Part shown: positions 1-10,310 of the stretch, one piece after another | How the letters are laid out: every line of letters starts with the position of its first letter | How positions within the stretch are numbered: position 1 is the first letter of the stretch | Assembly: GCA_038496445.1 (NCBI GenBank) | Contig: JALMLS010000354.1 | Span: 1-64,000, forward strand | Reading direction: 5' to 3' | DNA length: 64,000 nt | DNA from: Trichosphaerium sp. ATCC 40318 | Lineage: Eukaryota; Discosea; Flabellinia; Trichosidae | Position numbers and translations under genes: made by a program | The notes under the pieces: generated by a model | Databases searched by the model: none | What the model was told of the DNA's origin: nothing | Seen by the model: the letters and a program-made list of their open reading frames with translations, nothing else

Positions 1-625
1 CATATTGCGTTGTTTGTCATCAATTAATCGTAAATGTCTGTTCGTGAATTGCTTCTTTACATTCATATTATACCTTTGTAATACCAGCCAAAGCTCTGGA
101 CATACACCGCAGCTACAGAGTATGAATAAATCAAACGCGAAGCTCATTCCTTACCCATTTTTTATTGTTACGTCACCTCCAGCAGATATCATCCAACTGA
201 ATAGTTCTAAATCGCAGCTATAAAGACAAGCATGCAATGGTGTATCTCCATACTTGTTCTGCTGATTACAGTCGACACCTACGTACAACAAATACGTGAG
301 CACTTAGCTCTCCACTTTTCTTTGTACCCAATTCTATGAGAATGTCAAACAGTTGTCTTGCATCGCGGTGGCCATGATTTTCACGCGATAACGCAAGAAT
401 ATGTAGAAGATTATCCCCACTTAAATCATCAACATACCACGCAAACGTCTTATTTACACATTTTTCTGCGTGTTTGTATTTTCCTTGTTTAATTAAAGGT
501 TAGTTCCTTCTCATCTGAGTTTTAATAGTTTTGTTTTCTGAAGAATAAGACCTTACATACCCGTCTTTATTAAATCAAGTACTTTTGTATCGCTGTGTGG
601 AGTGTTTAGTATAGTGAGGAGATTT
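1..625 (-). CDS. ankyrin-repeat protein, C-terminal part beyond the window edge (partial)
   Basis: Read on the minus strand, several exons join into an ankyrin-type protein. The first visible exon (about 555-620) encodes LLTILNTPHSDTKVLDLIKTG. The next (about 338-490) holds a repeat-like stretch with GDNLLHILALSRENHGH. The third (about 181-275) carries a canonical ankyrin core, NKYGDTPLHACLY followed by SWMISAGGDVTIKNG. A further open stretch continues to base 1, so the gene leaves the window. Introns of about 45-50 bases begin GTAC, GTAT or GTAA. Ankyrin repeats mediate protein binding, and nothing visible shows the partner. The true start lies upstream of 625 and was not found. The match to the TPLH ankyrin signature is clear, but the exon joins are hand-made. 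Confidence 0.6.
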
Positions 626-717
626 TAGAAATCACGTGTCCAAAAAAATTAGATTTGGTTATAACGCTTCACAACACGTGTATTTTACAGCGTAGTTTTA
701 TTAATTAGAAAAGGCAC

Positions 718-1625
718 GCGAATAACATACGTATCTATATTTACACGCGTCATACGCTTGCTTAATCGTTTTATCATAGTAACACGTGATGCTTCATAAC
801 TTGTGAAGTCCTTCGGCTTTTGTTTGTTGAACAATACGAGAAAAAGTGTGGAGGGATTTTTTTTCTATTATTACTTGAAACACCAAACAGCAAATCTGCT
901 TTACCTCAAAATATTTTAAAAGGAAAAAGTATTGTAGTTCATTAGCAAAGATGTGGCTTCAAGGTCATATTTATTCGCATTGCCTTGGACAGGCTTCAAA
1001 ATAAATAAATAAACAAAAAAAGAAAATGCCAACAAAGCAATCAATTTATTTTGTAGTTTGCTGAGAAACAAAGCCACAACATGGATGTGGTTACTATAGA
1101 TACACTCACTTAATTACATTTATAGCGGGTTACTTGCTGTTTCATACCAATCATCATGGTACCATCGTAGTTATTACATCTTCCAGAACTAGGCTTTCGC
1201 TGATTGCATCGTTTACCACAGTTTTTCTTGCCTGATATGTGTTCATACTAAGCTTTAAATTGAGTGGAAAGTTGAAAGCATATGAGATGAACAAGTACGT
1301 ACATCATCGTAACTGTCTTTAGGGCAAGATCCCCAACGGTCGGCGCAAAAAGTTCCAGACTCTCCGTCAGTGTTTTCATACAGCCTTGAGCACCATTTGG
1401 CCCAGCACCCTCCTTCTACATCTTCATCGTTTCCTGATACTGGACATGCGAACATAAATACTACAAAAACAATAGCCAAGGATAGCGTAGGTATTAAAGA
1501 AAAGTTGCTCATTGTAAGGTGACAATAATTTTTTGAGTGAAAATGTTTAACGAGTTTTCAAGAGTTTGTCCGATGTAATCCCGATTTCACATAACCACAA
1601 AACACGTAAAACTACACGACCCTAC
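718..1625. repeat. segmental duplication, unit A
   Basis: This segment contains the first copy of the small secreted Cys-rich gene and its flanks. Its left flank (718-815) and right flank (about 1555-1625) recur nearly unchanged around 3044-3140 and 3705-3770. About 150 bases between the left flank and the gene are absent from the second unit. Both flanks and the gene keep the same order and orientation, so this is a direct duplication rather than two independent insertions. Confidence 0.75.
1110..1512 (-). CDS. small secreted cysteine-rich protein, copy 1
   Basis: The ORF starts MSNFSLIPTLSLAIVFVVFM, a typical signal peptide with likely cleavage near VSG/NDEDVEG. The mature part begins with a Cys-rich segment (GCWAKWCSRLY, then FCADRWGSCPKDSYDD). 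An intron with donor GTACGT, acceptor at about 1223, restores a second Cys-rich exon (GKKNCGKRCNQRKPSSGRCN) ending YKCN-stop. Joined, it is roughly 120 residues with about ten cysteines, so disulphides and secretion are likely. No known family is recognised. A paralogue lies at 3277-3687 and a third, partial copy on the opposite strand near 3790. Read through without the intron, the ORF would stop early and lose half its cysteines. Confidence 0.65.
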
Positions 1626-1844
1626 ACGACACGATGTTTCACTATTATAATTATCCTTGCCGTCAACGAGTAGGTAAGTTACAAACCCTAAGGCAAAGAT
1701 TGCCTGTTGAAATAGTAAGGAATGTAACAATATCTGCAAAAAAAATAAACGTTGTTGTCTTTTTGTAGCACGTGGAGTATGTAGTAATTTGTACATACAA
1801 AAGAGACCAACGCCTATTTGAGCTATAACCAAATTTATTGTCAA
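1587..1844 (-). CDS. possible small membrane protein ORF
   Basis: An 85-codon ORF with two hydrophobic stretches (NLVIAQIGVGLFCMY and LLFQQAIFALGFVTYLLV) joined by a short basic segment (PRATKRQQR). Its 3' end lies in the duplicated flank of unit A, upstream of secreted copy 1, and the second unit has no equivalent ORF. No family is recognised. It could be chance coding in AT-rich DNA. Confidence 0.2.
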   Translation of the reverse strand: MTINLVIAQIGVGLFCMYKLLHTPRATKRQQRLFFLQILLHSLLFQQAIFALGFVTYLLVDGKDNYNSETSCRVGSCSFTCFVVM

Positions 1845-2225
1845 CTTACAATGGCATTCCTTTTATTTACATACCTCCGCAGATAGTGTACACCACAGTA
1901 TGTATAATTATGTTAATAGGGTGAATGGAACAAAAGGTGAGCAAAGACCAAAAACAGTGAACCATAAGTAGTGGTCTATTACTGTTCAAGCGACAAAAGA
2001 TAATTCGGAGGATGATCTCAAAAAGTAGTGAAGTTCTCTTTATGCTGTGTTTTTCTCAAAAACAATTGTTGACAACACGTTTATGATCGGTTTATGTACT
2101 GTGGCATAAACGAACAATGCTCTTTCTCTGAAAGTTCAATCTGGGCTACAACCTTTTAATTTTCATCTATTGTCCGTATCATTCAAGTTTGCGACAGGTT
2201 TGGCAGAAGTATCAAAGTGTAAGAT
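1845..2225. other. intergenic, no gene seen
   Basis: AT-rich sequence with short broken frames on both strands. I see no supported gene or RNA. Confidence 0.5.
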
Positions 2226-2335
2226 CTTGCAAGAACTAACAAAACTGACAGATCTTGTAAGTTCTGCTAGTTCTTGCAAGTTCTGTCAGATTTTGTCAGT
2301 TTTGATAGTTCTTGCACTGACAGCTTTGATAAAAA
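2226..2335. repeat. clustered GATCTTGCAAGAACTA-type short repeats, cluster 1
   Basis: Several copies of AGATCTTGCAAGAACTA and its inverse (CTAGTTCTTGCAAGTTCT) are packed into about 110 bases, so parts can pair as hairpins. Variants alternate CTTGCAAG, CTTGTAAG and TTTGTCAG cores. A second cluster lies at 2845-2957. Confidence 0.7.
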
Positions 2336-2844
2336 CCTGCTGAACCAGTGCAATGTGAATGCATCACATTCTATAACTCATGACAATGTACCTTCCTTGC
2401 CGTCCTTATGTACGTTAAGGCAAGCCGAAAAAGCACTGTGTCAAAGTCGCATCATCTAACAAGACGACCTCAGTATTTCACGTAGGGCGCTCTCATTACT
2501 ACTCACCCAGTAGCCATAAAAACGAGTACGAATCAATAATTATTTACATATTAACTAACAAGCACCACGCGCGAATGCTGGCACATTCAGGCGTAAAGAG
2601 GAGTATTTAACGTGAGATAACGTTAAAACCTCAAGGAAAATTCCAAGCGCTTCCAAAGTATCTTGCGCTGCATGTACGGTATAACATAGCGTAATAATCC
2701 GTTTTAGAGTATAGGAGACAATCGTTGGACCTTAGAGGTCAGAGACATAAGCTAATGTACCAAATAAATAATGGTGGTTAAGAACACGTGGTGTCACAAT
2801 AATTTGTATGCGTTGTACCTGTCCAAGTGGATTTAGTTTGTTCC
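2336..2844. other. intergenic between the two repeat clusters
   Basis: No supported gene. A 61-codon ORF at 2274-2459 arises partly from the short repeats and looks like a by-product. A CACGTG site is at about 2786. Confidence 0.5.
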
Positions 2845-2957
2845 AGAACTGACAAGATCCGTCAGATCTTGTAGTTTTTAACAGATCTTGCAAGAACTAA
2901 CAAGATCTTGTAAGAATTAACAGAAGTTGCAAGATCTGTCAGATCTGACTAAACACG
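2845..2957. repeat. clustered GATCTTGCAAGAACTA-type short repeats, cluster 2
   Basis: A second cluster with the same vocabulary: GACAAGATCCGTCAGATCTTG, AGATCTTGCAAGAACTAAC, AAGATCTTGTAAGAATTAAC and TTGCAAGATCTGTCAGATCT. The arrangement is imperfectly palindromic. It sits just left of duplication unit B, as cluster 1 sits between the two units. Confidence 0.7.
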
Positions 2958-3043
2958 AAAACCAAAAGTCACAAACAGCAAAAAGTTGCAAAGATTAGCA
3001 AACTTGAATGAAACGGACAATATTAATTACAAGGCATGCGAAT

Positions 3044-3770
3044 AATATCGCGAATAACATATGTATCTATATTTACACGCGTTATACACTTGCTTAATGA
3101 TTTTATCGTAGTAACACGTGATGCTTCATAACTTGTAGCTCAAGGGGTTGAAAGGCTTCAAAATAAAAAAAGAAAATGCCAACAAACAATCAATTTATTT
3201 ATAGTTTGCTTAACACTAGCACTGAGATACCAAGTCACATACAACATGGTTGTGGTTACTATATAGATACACTCGCTTAATTACATTTATAGAGGGCTAC
3301 TTCTAGCCATGATACCTTGAAAATTATTACATCTTCCAGCACTAGGTGTTCTCTGATTGCATCGTTTACCACAGTTTTTCTTGCCTGATATGTTGTCATA
3401 CTATACTTTAAAGTGAGTCGAAAGTTGAACAGCATAGACAATGGAGAAGTGCGTACGCCATCATAACTCTTTTGAGGGCAAGATCCCCAACGGTCGGCGC
3501 AAAAAGTTTCCGAACCTCCGTACGTATATTGATACAACCTTGAGCACCATTTGCCTACGCACGCTTCTACATCTTCATCGTTTCCTGATACTGGACATGC
3601 GAACATAAATACTACAAAAAGAATAGCGAAGGATAGTGTTGGTATTAAAGAAAAGTTGCTCATAAGGTGACAATAGTTTTTTGAGTGAAAATGTTGTGTT
3701 TTCAAGAGTTTGTCCGATGTAATCCCGATTTCACACAACCACAAAACGCGAAACTACACGACTCTACACG
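3044..3770. repeat. segmental duplication, unit B
   Basis: The second copy of the segment at 718-1625, shorter by an internal deletion on its left side. The matching left flank starts at the ATAACATA(C/T)GTATCTATATTT run and includes the same CACGTG site. The right flank matches in the ACAAAAC.CGTAAAACTACACGAC region. Confidence 0.75.
3277..3687 (-). CDS. small secreted cysteine-rich protein, copy 2 (unusual or broken splice site)
   Basis: Paralogue of copy 1. It has the same signal peptide start (MSNFSLIPTLSFAILF) and Cys segment (KWCSRLYQYTYG, FCADRWGSCPQKSYDG). At the position where copy 1 has donor GTACGT, this copy reads GCGTACGC. If a GC-AG intron is used, the second exon gives GKKNCGKRCNQRTPSAGRCN and ends at a TAA near 3297, earlier than copy 1. 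If not spliced, the ORF runs through to 3277 and loses the Cys-rich tail. Either a rare GC donor is tolerated or the copy is decaying. The ATG is placed by homology with copy 1. Confidence 0.55.
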   Translation of the reverse strand, partial: HSKNYCHLMSNFSLIPTLSFAILFVVFMFACPVSGNDEDVEACVGKWCSRLYQYTYGGSETFCADRWGSCPQKSYDGVRTSPLSMLFNFRLTLKYSMTTYQARKTVVNDAIREHLVLEDVIIFKVSWLEVALYKCN

Positions 3771-3789
3771 AGGACTACACGAGATATGG

Positions 3790-3985
3790 CCTATGCGTTT
3801 CAACTGTCGACTCACTTCAAAGTATAGTTTGACGCACGAAACTGTGGTAGACGATGCAATAAGCGAACACCTAGAGCTGGAAGCTTTAACTACTATCATG
3901 GCATGATAATTGGTCTGAGAAAGCTCTTCATTATGTTGCTGGTGAGCAACAAGGAGAGCATAAAAATGCCTGTTACTTCTTTGCC
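3790..3985 (+). pseudogene. third, inverted partial copy of the secreted Cys-rich gene
   Basis: On the plus strand, about 3797-3900 closely resembles the 3' exon of copies 1 and 2 and the end of their intron. In the homologous frame it reads RNCGRRCNKRTPRAGSFNYY and HGMIIGLRKL and then stays open past the usual end. No first exon or signal peptide precedes it. Copy 2 on the minus strand and this fragment form a head-to-head inverted arrangement. It looks like a remnant 3' fragment. Confidence 0.5.
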
Positions 3986-4372
3986 AAATTGAAGGTAACT
4001 TTCTTCAAGTATTTGACAGAATGTGCAATACAGTTAAATTCATTTATTCCCTATTGCTGGCACCTTTTGGGCAAGCTCTCCTTGAAGTATACAGCTTGTT
4101 AGACGTAGATTATGACCTACTAGAAACCATCGGATTCCTTTTGCAACTCTCACTCAATTTCCTAAGCATATCTTCATTTAGCTTGTCATATAATTTATTG
4201 TAATCAGCTTTTCATCAAGTTAATGAAGCTACTAAAGCTTTGAATGTAACTCAGCAAAAATTGTCGACAGCATTACAACAAGAATTATCAATAAATGAAT
4301 TCAACGTAATGACTGCGTACCTGACACCCTGCTTTACGGCATTAGCCAAGAGAGTAAATGCCTCCAAATAAA
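3986..4372 (+). other. possible coding fragment of unknown identity
   Basis: Two stretches read like protein: about 4021-4110 (NTVKFIYSLLLAPFGQALLE in one frame) and about 4209-4372 (AFHQVNEATKALNVTQQKLS in another, ending ANASK-type stop). I could not join them without breaking frame or assuming unusual introns. It could be a decayed gene or chance. No family is recognised. Confidence 0.25.
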
Positions 4373-5070
4373 ACCAATTTCCTTGGAACAGGATTATTAT
4401 GGAATCAAATAACAGTGAAGGTAACCTCTATGTTACTTAATATTGTGAAACGAAACTTGAAATTTCTTAAGTCACGTATTTTGTCACGTGATTTATTTCA
4501 AATCAAGTTTTACGCCTGAAACACTTACTGTGGTAATCCGTATATCAATTCTAGATGAAAAGAATTAGTGCTCTTTTATTTATTGCGTACGTGCAGTAAA
4601 ACTTTTGTTTTTCCGTTCCTGGCGCCGCAAGGCTTTAACTCATACAGTCTTTTATATCTTTTTTTCTAAAATTATTTAATCCAAGTTTCTTGGTGGCTCA
4701 TGCTGTAGATTTATCCATGTACCTATGCCCATTAGAAGGTACATTGCCCTTTCTAACGTTTATCTGGCTTTGTATAAGGTCATTCATTTCTTACGCTTTA
4801 AATTTGGACTTTAAAGTTCTCATCCTCAATAGACGACAACTGTGGAACGTCAGTAAAGTCTTGTACGCTTAACAACCGAACACCAGTTGGAGATTGCTTT
4901 CCTTTAGACCCTTGTATTTTCCTTACAAATGATACCCATTACGCTCATTTTGTACCAAACGGAAACGGGTACGTGACGGAAATTTGTGGATACTTCGGAG
5001 CTTTTTTTTCGAATAGCTACATTTATTAAATGAACACGTGGGAATTTTTTTAAATGGTTTTTGTGTTAGG
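4373..5070. other. intergenic upstream of the mucin-like gene
   Basis: No supported gene apart from a presumed signal-peptide exon of the downstream gene, which I could not locate. A CACGTG lies at 4485-4490 and another near 5035. Confidence 0.4.
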
Positions 5071-6178
5071 TTCCAACTTGTTGGATTTCGTGATTCTGTA
5101 TGTACAGATAGATCTGGTGTTGTTGGCGCAGCTGATACGGATGACTCGTGTACTACAAAAATCACTGGTTGGACTTGTACATACCTGATCAGACTGGGTG
5201 TACCCGCAGTAACAGGAAACGCATGGAGTGGATGGGAACACACCTCAGGTTTGTTCCTTGCTTTTTAATGTAGTCTATACTAATAGAATACCTGTTAGGT
5301 GGTTGTAGCACCGTTCCTACTATGAATAGAGGTCCTGTATTATTCGGAGAATGTGCATTGAGTCCTTTTTGTGATAGTGGAGATTGGATCAACGCGCAAG
5401 TTAACAGTGGAGATTCATCAATCATTGATTTGAATCACTACGCATCTCAAGCTGATTGTGAGAACAATATTAATCCATTTTTCCAAAATTCAACACTATA
5501 TGATAGAGAAGCCGTGCCTTTCGGAAAATGTTCGGATTTTGATTGTAATATGAGTAAGTTCTTTTTTTTTCAAACACTTATTTTCGAAAGGCTAATATTC
5601 TGTTTTTTTGAACAGCTACGGTTTCACCTGGAATAAGTTTCGCTTATGCTCAAATTGGTCCTGATACGCCTACAACATCTCCACCTTTTGTTGTGCCTGT
5701 ATCCCCAACAACTGAAACACCTGTATCCCCAACAACTGAAGCACCTGTAGAGCCTATAGCTCCAGTTGCACCACCAGTAGCACCTCCTGTTGGAACTCCT
5801 GTCCAATCTCCCGTCTCAACGCCAGTTACCACTCCAATAGGATCACAACCGACAACAGAGGCACCAACGACTGGTACTCCTGTATCGTCCACGGGAACCA
5901 CACCAACAACAGGCGAAACACCTGCCACTGTTATGACACCAACAACAGGGATTACTCCTTCGTCATCACCACCTGCTTCAAACATGCCAACTACAGCACC
6001 ATCAGATACTGTACCTACAGAAATTGCTCCTACACCCGCTCCAGTCGCACCACCTACTCATACCTCACATGCTTCTGTTTTGGTAAGTTGCCTTACAAAT
6101 ATTTACACTTACGTGTTTTACTAGTTGCCTTGTGTAATTATTTACGTTTTGATGCTATTATTTTGTGTTCCGCAATAA
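5071..6178 (+). CDS. mucin-like type I surface protein, 5' end incomplete
   Basis: Four exons are readable: about 5071-5248, 5299-5553, 5616-6082 and 6125-6178. The N-terminal half is a Cys-containing globular region (DSCTTKITGWTCTYLIRLG, then GECALSPFCDSGDW and DREAVPFGKCSDFDCN). The third exon is a Pro/Thr/Ser-rich stalk with motifs such as VSPTTETPVSPTTEAP, typical of heavily O-glycosylated proteins. The last exon (LLPCVIIYVLMLLFCVPQ, stop) is a hydrophobic C-terminus that could be a membrane anchor or GPI signal. No signal peptide exon was identified. The stalk resembles that of the larger protein at 15905-19196. No specific function can be given. Confidence 0.65.
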
Positions 6179-6673
6179 CTCTTTCATTTGTATGAATCTT
6201 TCAATGTCGTATTTAAAGTAGTAATGAACTATCAATTTAATAATTTATCTATGGGATCATCATTCTACCGTTAGCACACTGATCGGTGCTCAATACTATT
6301 TGGTCACGTGACTTTATCCTCGTGGCAAAGTTATTCCACAACACTTGCAAATAATACTTGTTGAAACAAGCCAATGACAGCACAAGTTCGTAGTTCCTGA
6401 GATTGAGTCGGATTTCGCTCCATTATTTATTGTTGCAACTCTTTTCAATAGCTAGTCATTACTTTTGCCGATTGTAGCTAGCCTTTGATCACGTTCATCC
6501 TGTAATCGTAGTAGATCTATACTTCTGACAACCTGCATACCGTAAGTGTATTTGCAATGACGGCAAAATAATTGACGTACAGAGCTGCCGGCAAAAAAAA
6601 TAGGCCGCAATTCGTAAAAAATGAGTACATTTTGAGAAAGTGACATTTCAATATTTTTTGCCATCTCGCTCAT
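6179..6673. other. intergenic upstream of the CRAL-TRIO gene
   Basis: No supported gene. A CACGTG lies at 6305-6310. A 73-codon minus-strand ORF at 6452-6673 starts one base from the divergent ATG at 6674, but has no recognisable features. Confidence 0.45.
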
Positions 6674-7857
6674 ATGGAAGCTCCTGCAACGGATGAAGAA
6701 TTAAAAATAGTCAGAGATGTTGTAAGAGACGGTCATGAAGATATACCACAAGGCTTTTTGGACGCAGAAAACATTTCAAGGTCAGATTTCTTTGTTTGCT
6801 TTTTACAAAGCGCTAAAAAGCTATAGATACATACGAGCAACAGAAGGTAACGTAGAAAAGTGCGCAGAAATGATGATTAATACAATAAATTGGAGAAACG
6901 AGTTTAAACCGCATAAAATATCTTGTAAAGGTATTCAAACGCTACAAATAACACGTTGGCAGTATATTAACAAGTGTACATTAAGATATCGCTACACATC
7001 TCAGCCATGGTAAAAATTACCACTCTGGGTTCGATAAGGTACATATTTCAACGTTAAAACGGGAGTATAGGCCAAAAGAACGACTTCTGTTGTTTATTCA
7101 ACAAACAATTCTAAAATGTCGTCTTGACAGGAAGGAAGACCAGTTGTATTGATGCGCATTAACAGAGATACACCTGATGATGTACCGGGTAAACTGAAGA
7201 TTACAATCTATAACTTGGAGAGGTAACACAAACACGTTTTTTTGTTTTCCTAAAAATGTTCCAAAAAAAGCCAACTAAAACAGGCTTGTGTTTTTCTTCA
7301 TTAGTACCCTCTTCAAGCATTCTTATTTTTACATAACCCAAGGTCTCTTCGGTTTCCAAATGCGAAGCAAGTCACGTGGATAGTAGATCTAAAAGGATTT
7401 GGTACAACAAAAGAAAATCGAAAACGTGTCACGTGCTGACGCGGGTGATGTTTAGGCATGAACGATATGTCGTTTGCACAAAACAAAATGTCGATGCAAT
7501 TTGTGAATATCTTGACAAGTCATTACCCTGAACGATTAGGCCTGCTACTCATAATCAACGCACCGTGGGTGTTTTCAGGTATTCTCGAAATATTTTTTTT
7601 TTTGAACGAGTTTTAACAACTTATCATGTCTAGCGTTTTGGAGGATTATTTCACCGCTCTTGTCAAAGCACACGTGCTCAAAAATACAGTTTATAACAGG
7701 AGATATCGGAAAAGGACTGTCTGAGTATATACCAAAAGACCAGCTGGAAGTTGAGTATGGCGGGAATAGCACAATGACATACGATCATGAAAAGTATTTT
7801 GAAATGCTTCAAAAAGAAGAAAGCGACTGGATGACTGAAAGCACTAAAACCGAATGA
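6674..7857 (+). CDS. CRAL-TRIO (Sec14-like) lipid-binding protein
   Basis: About six exons join into a single Sec14-type protein starting MEAPATDEELKIVRDVVRDG. The N-terminal helical part contains YRYIRATEGNVEKCAEMM and INWRNEFKPHKI, matching the CRAL-TRIO N domain. The lipid-binding fold follows: HGKNYHSGFDK, EGRPVVLMRINRDTP, KQVTWIVDLKGFG, then FVNILTSHYPERLGLLLIIN and APWVFSG. The last exon (7643-7857) reads FWRIISPLL and ends with an acidic tail ESDWMTESTKTE. The family carries phosphatidylinositol or other hydrophobic ligands between membranes, acting in the cytosol. One intron (about 7424-7453) is only about 30 bases. The fold assignment is firm, the ligand unknown. Confidence 0.85.
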
Positions 7858-8182
7858 AGAAAATAACCTTATAGGAACTCCAACAGGGCTCTCGCCTTAT
7901 TGTTTGATACACAAAAGAATGAAAGAAATAGCTGAACACTGTATTTGTAATAAATGTCTACTTATGAAATATCGATGTTTTTTCTGCACACATATAGTAC
8001 TTATGCAACTATTTTGCATGCACTCACAGGTGGTAGCTAAAGTATTGTGTCTTTTCAAGTTAGATTTAATTACGACTGGATTGAATTGAAACTTTGGTTA
8101 CAGATATGGCGGGTAAGTAAAAGACAAAACAAGAAGTTATGTAGTTTATAAAAAAGTTGTACAAATGTTAAAGAAAATCTGT
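7858..8182. other. intergenic between convergent genes
   Basis: 3' flanks of the CRAL-TRIO (+) and LRR (-) genes. No gene is seen. Confidence 0.5.
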
Positions 8183-10310
8183 TTAGTAAAATCCGATAAT
8201 AGCTCTACCATATTCGCTTCTTTGAGCTAATATCTCAGGTTGTTTAACACCAGATCCAGTTACACACATATCTTTTAAATACTTGGCTGAACGTAGTAAA
8301 GGTAAAAGACCTTCCAAAGAAATCTGAGCGCAGCCTCTTAAATTAATATCAACGAGTTCCAATAAGAATGGTCCTGCTTCTTTAATGCCTTTGTCTGTTA
8401 CGGAAGACTTCTCCAAATTAAGATATCTTAGCTTCTTGCACTTTTTTGCTAGCACGCTAACACTCTTGTCTGTGAGACCTTGAGCAAGCTCCAAAACTAA
8501 GAATAAATTAAGAATGTTTATCACTTGATATTTTGCAAAGCTTTCAAAATCTACCTGATAGTTCAGGGCAAGCGTTTGCTAGTGTGATGATATCCTTTTC
8601 TGTGACATCAAATTTACCACCGCCTATAGAAGATAAGTTGTTGGATATAGTCAAAGCGTGGCGAGTACCAATCATCAATAAGTTCAAATTACGGCAGCGG
8701 GAAAATGTTGAGATGCTTTTTGTTGTTAATTTAGCAGCTGATGTAAGATTTACTGAAGAAAGTGAAGGACAATTCTTTGTTAAAACAGTGACACCTTTGT
8801 AAATGGGTGAGTTTGTTGCTCAAAAAAGTTAAATGAATTTCAGAAAAAATCAGGAATAAAAAGTGCTGATATAAAAGAACTTACTGGCATCTGATAAGTC
8901 ATCACAGTCTTTTAGCGTTAACTCACATAAAGATCTATTATTTTCTGCTAATCTCGTCAAAGTAATATCAGATATTGGCTGGGCAGGCAAGCAAAAATAC
9001 AATCTTGTCAAATTATTGCAAAACTTTGATATTGCTGTAAGTGATTGACCACCAAGTTTGCGGCAATAGTTCACAGATAGGTTTGTAAGTCTACTCCCAA
9101 TCTTTTCTATGAATGAAGCAAATCCCTATTTGAAGATTAATTCATGTTTAAGTACGAACTTAGTTCCATAGTAAAAAGAAGAGGTACCTCATCTGTAATA
9201 CTATCACTAAATGTGACTTCAAGGAAATTCAAGTTCATGCCACTGATACTAGAGAGGCCCCAATCTGTTATCTTATTACTGCTTCCTAAAGCCAGTGTTC
9301 TTAAGTTACTGCAAGTAGCTACTTTAACCAATACTAAGGATTGTCAAAAAGGGTTAACATCTAGAAGCCAAAAGTTAAAAAAAAAGAGCTTACACTCGTC
9401 GGATAGTTTGACACATCCAGGTGCCAGTAGTGCATATAGTTCTTTTTGACCCTGCTTATCAAGTATAGCTTCAAATCCCTTGTCAGATACACGTACGCAC
9501 TCTTTCGCCTATTTCGAAGGGTTAATCAAAGATAATGGTCCTTTTTTGCTTAAAGAGCTTACAACAAGTGCTTTAAGTTTAGGACAACCGCTGGCTATAC
9601 TGACAAAGAAAGGATCCTTGATGTTTGCACGACTCACATCTAGAAACTCTAGATGCTGTAACGCGGCAATACTAGCACCGCATCCATCTACGTCCAAGTC
9701 AAAACTTTCACATCACTTCTTTCGAAGAGAAAACCAAACAAACAAATAACACGTGCCATTTATCTTTGTACCACCAAGTGACAAACTGCGAAGATTGGGT
9801 AACGATGATACCATATTGCATACACCATTAGCAGTGACCTTCTTGCATCCACTTAAATCTACTGTTTGAAGACGTGTACACTTGGCCAAAGCAGAAAGAA
9901 CCCTGGGTTTTTTTCTTGAGTTAATATTCTGTTTTTACGGTTGACAGTGGTTTTTTTTAACGTACGAATCTGTCACACCTTTGTTATTGGTTAAGTCTAC
10001 TTGCTCGAGCGACTGTGAGAGGTTGTCACCTATAGCTTCGAGTGAAGATGACAGTAACGGCGTATAACGCACTCTACATGGTTTTAACGAAATATTAAAG
10101 AGTTTTAGGGTACCCTAAAGTGCTTATATTAGATTGTAGCATACACTTGAACACTTCATCCTGTAATGACCCTGAGCGCCTTATAATATGAAATAAACGC
10201 TGAAACACCGACTTTGGCAGCCTTCCGAGTTCTTCTTTATCGCTACCCTTTTCAATACTTTCAATGAGAGCGTTAAGGCTTAAAGAAACGAGATCCGGAA
10301 AGTCAGACAT
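8183..10310 (-). CDS. leucine-rich-repeat protein, AMN1/FBXL-like
   Basis: At least eight minus-strand exons. The start MSDFPDLVSLSLNALIESIE (ATG at 10310) is followed by LGRLPKSVFQRLFHIIRRSG, which resembles the N-terminus of LRR proteins without a strong F-box. The remainder is cysteine-containing LRRs: LQTVDLSGCKKVTANGVCNM, LEFLDVSRANIKDPFF, LRTLALGSSNKITDWGLSSI, LCELTLKDCDDLSDAS, LRYLNLEKSSVTDKGIKEAG and VDINLRGCAQISLEGLLPLL. This is the pattern of the AMN1/FBXL family, which acts in ubiquitin ligase substrate recognition or mitotic exit. No zinc finger or catalytic motif is visible. Introns are short and many begin GTAC. It diverges from the diacylglycerol kinase across about 1 kb. Confidence 0.75.

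Noticed and set aside
2274..2459. 61-codon plus-strand ORF
   Set aside because: It is formed largely from short repeats, with no protein-like features.
5624..5985. Minus-strand ORFs across the mucin-like stalk
   Set aside because: Antisense by-products of Pro/Thr-rich codons.
6452..6673. 73-codon minus-strand ORF beside the CRAL-TRIO start
   Set aside because: It has no family features and abuts the divergent start codon.
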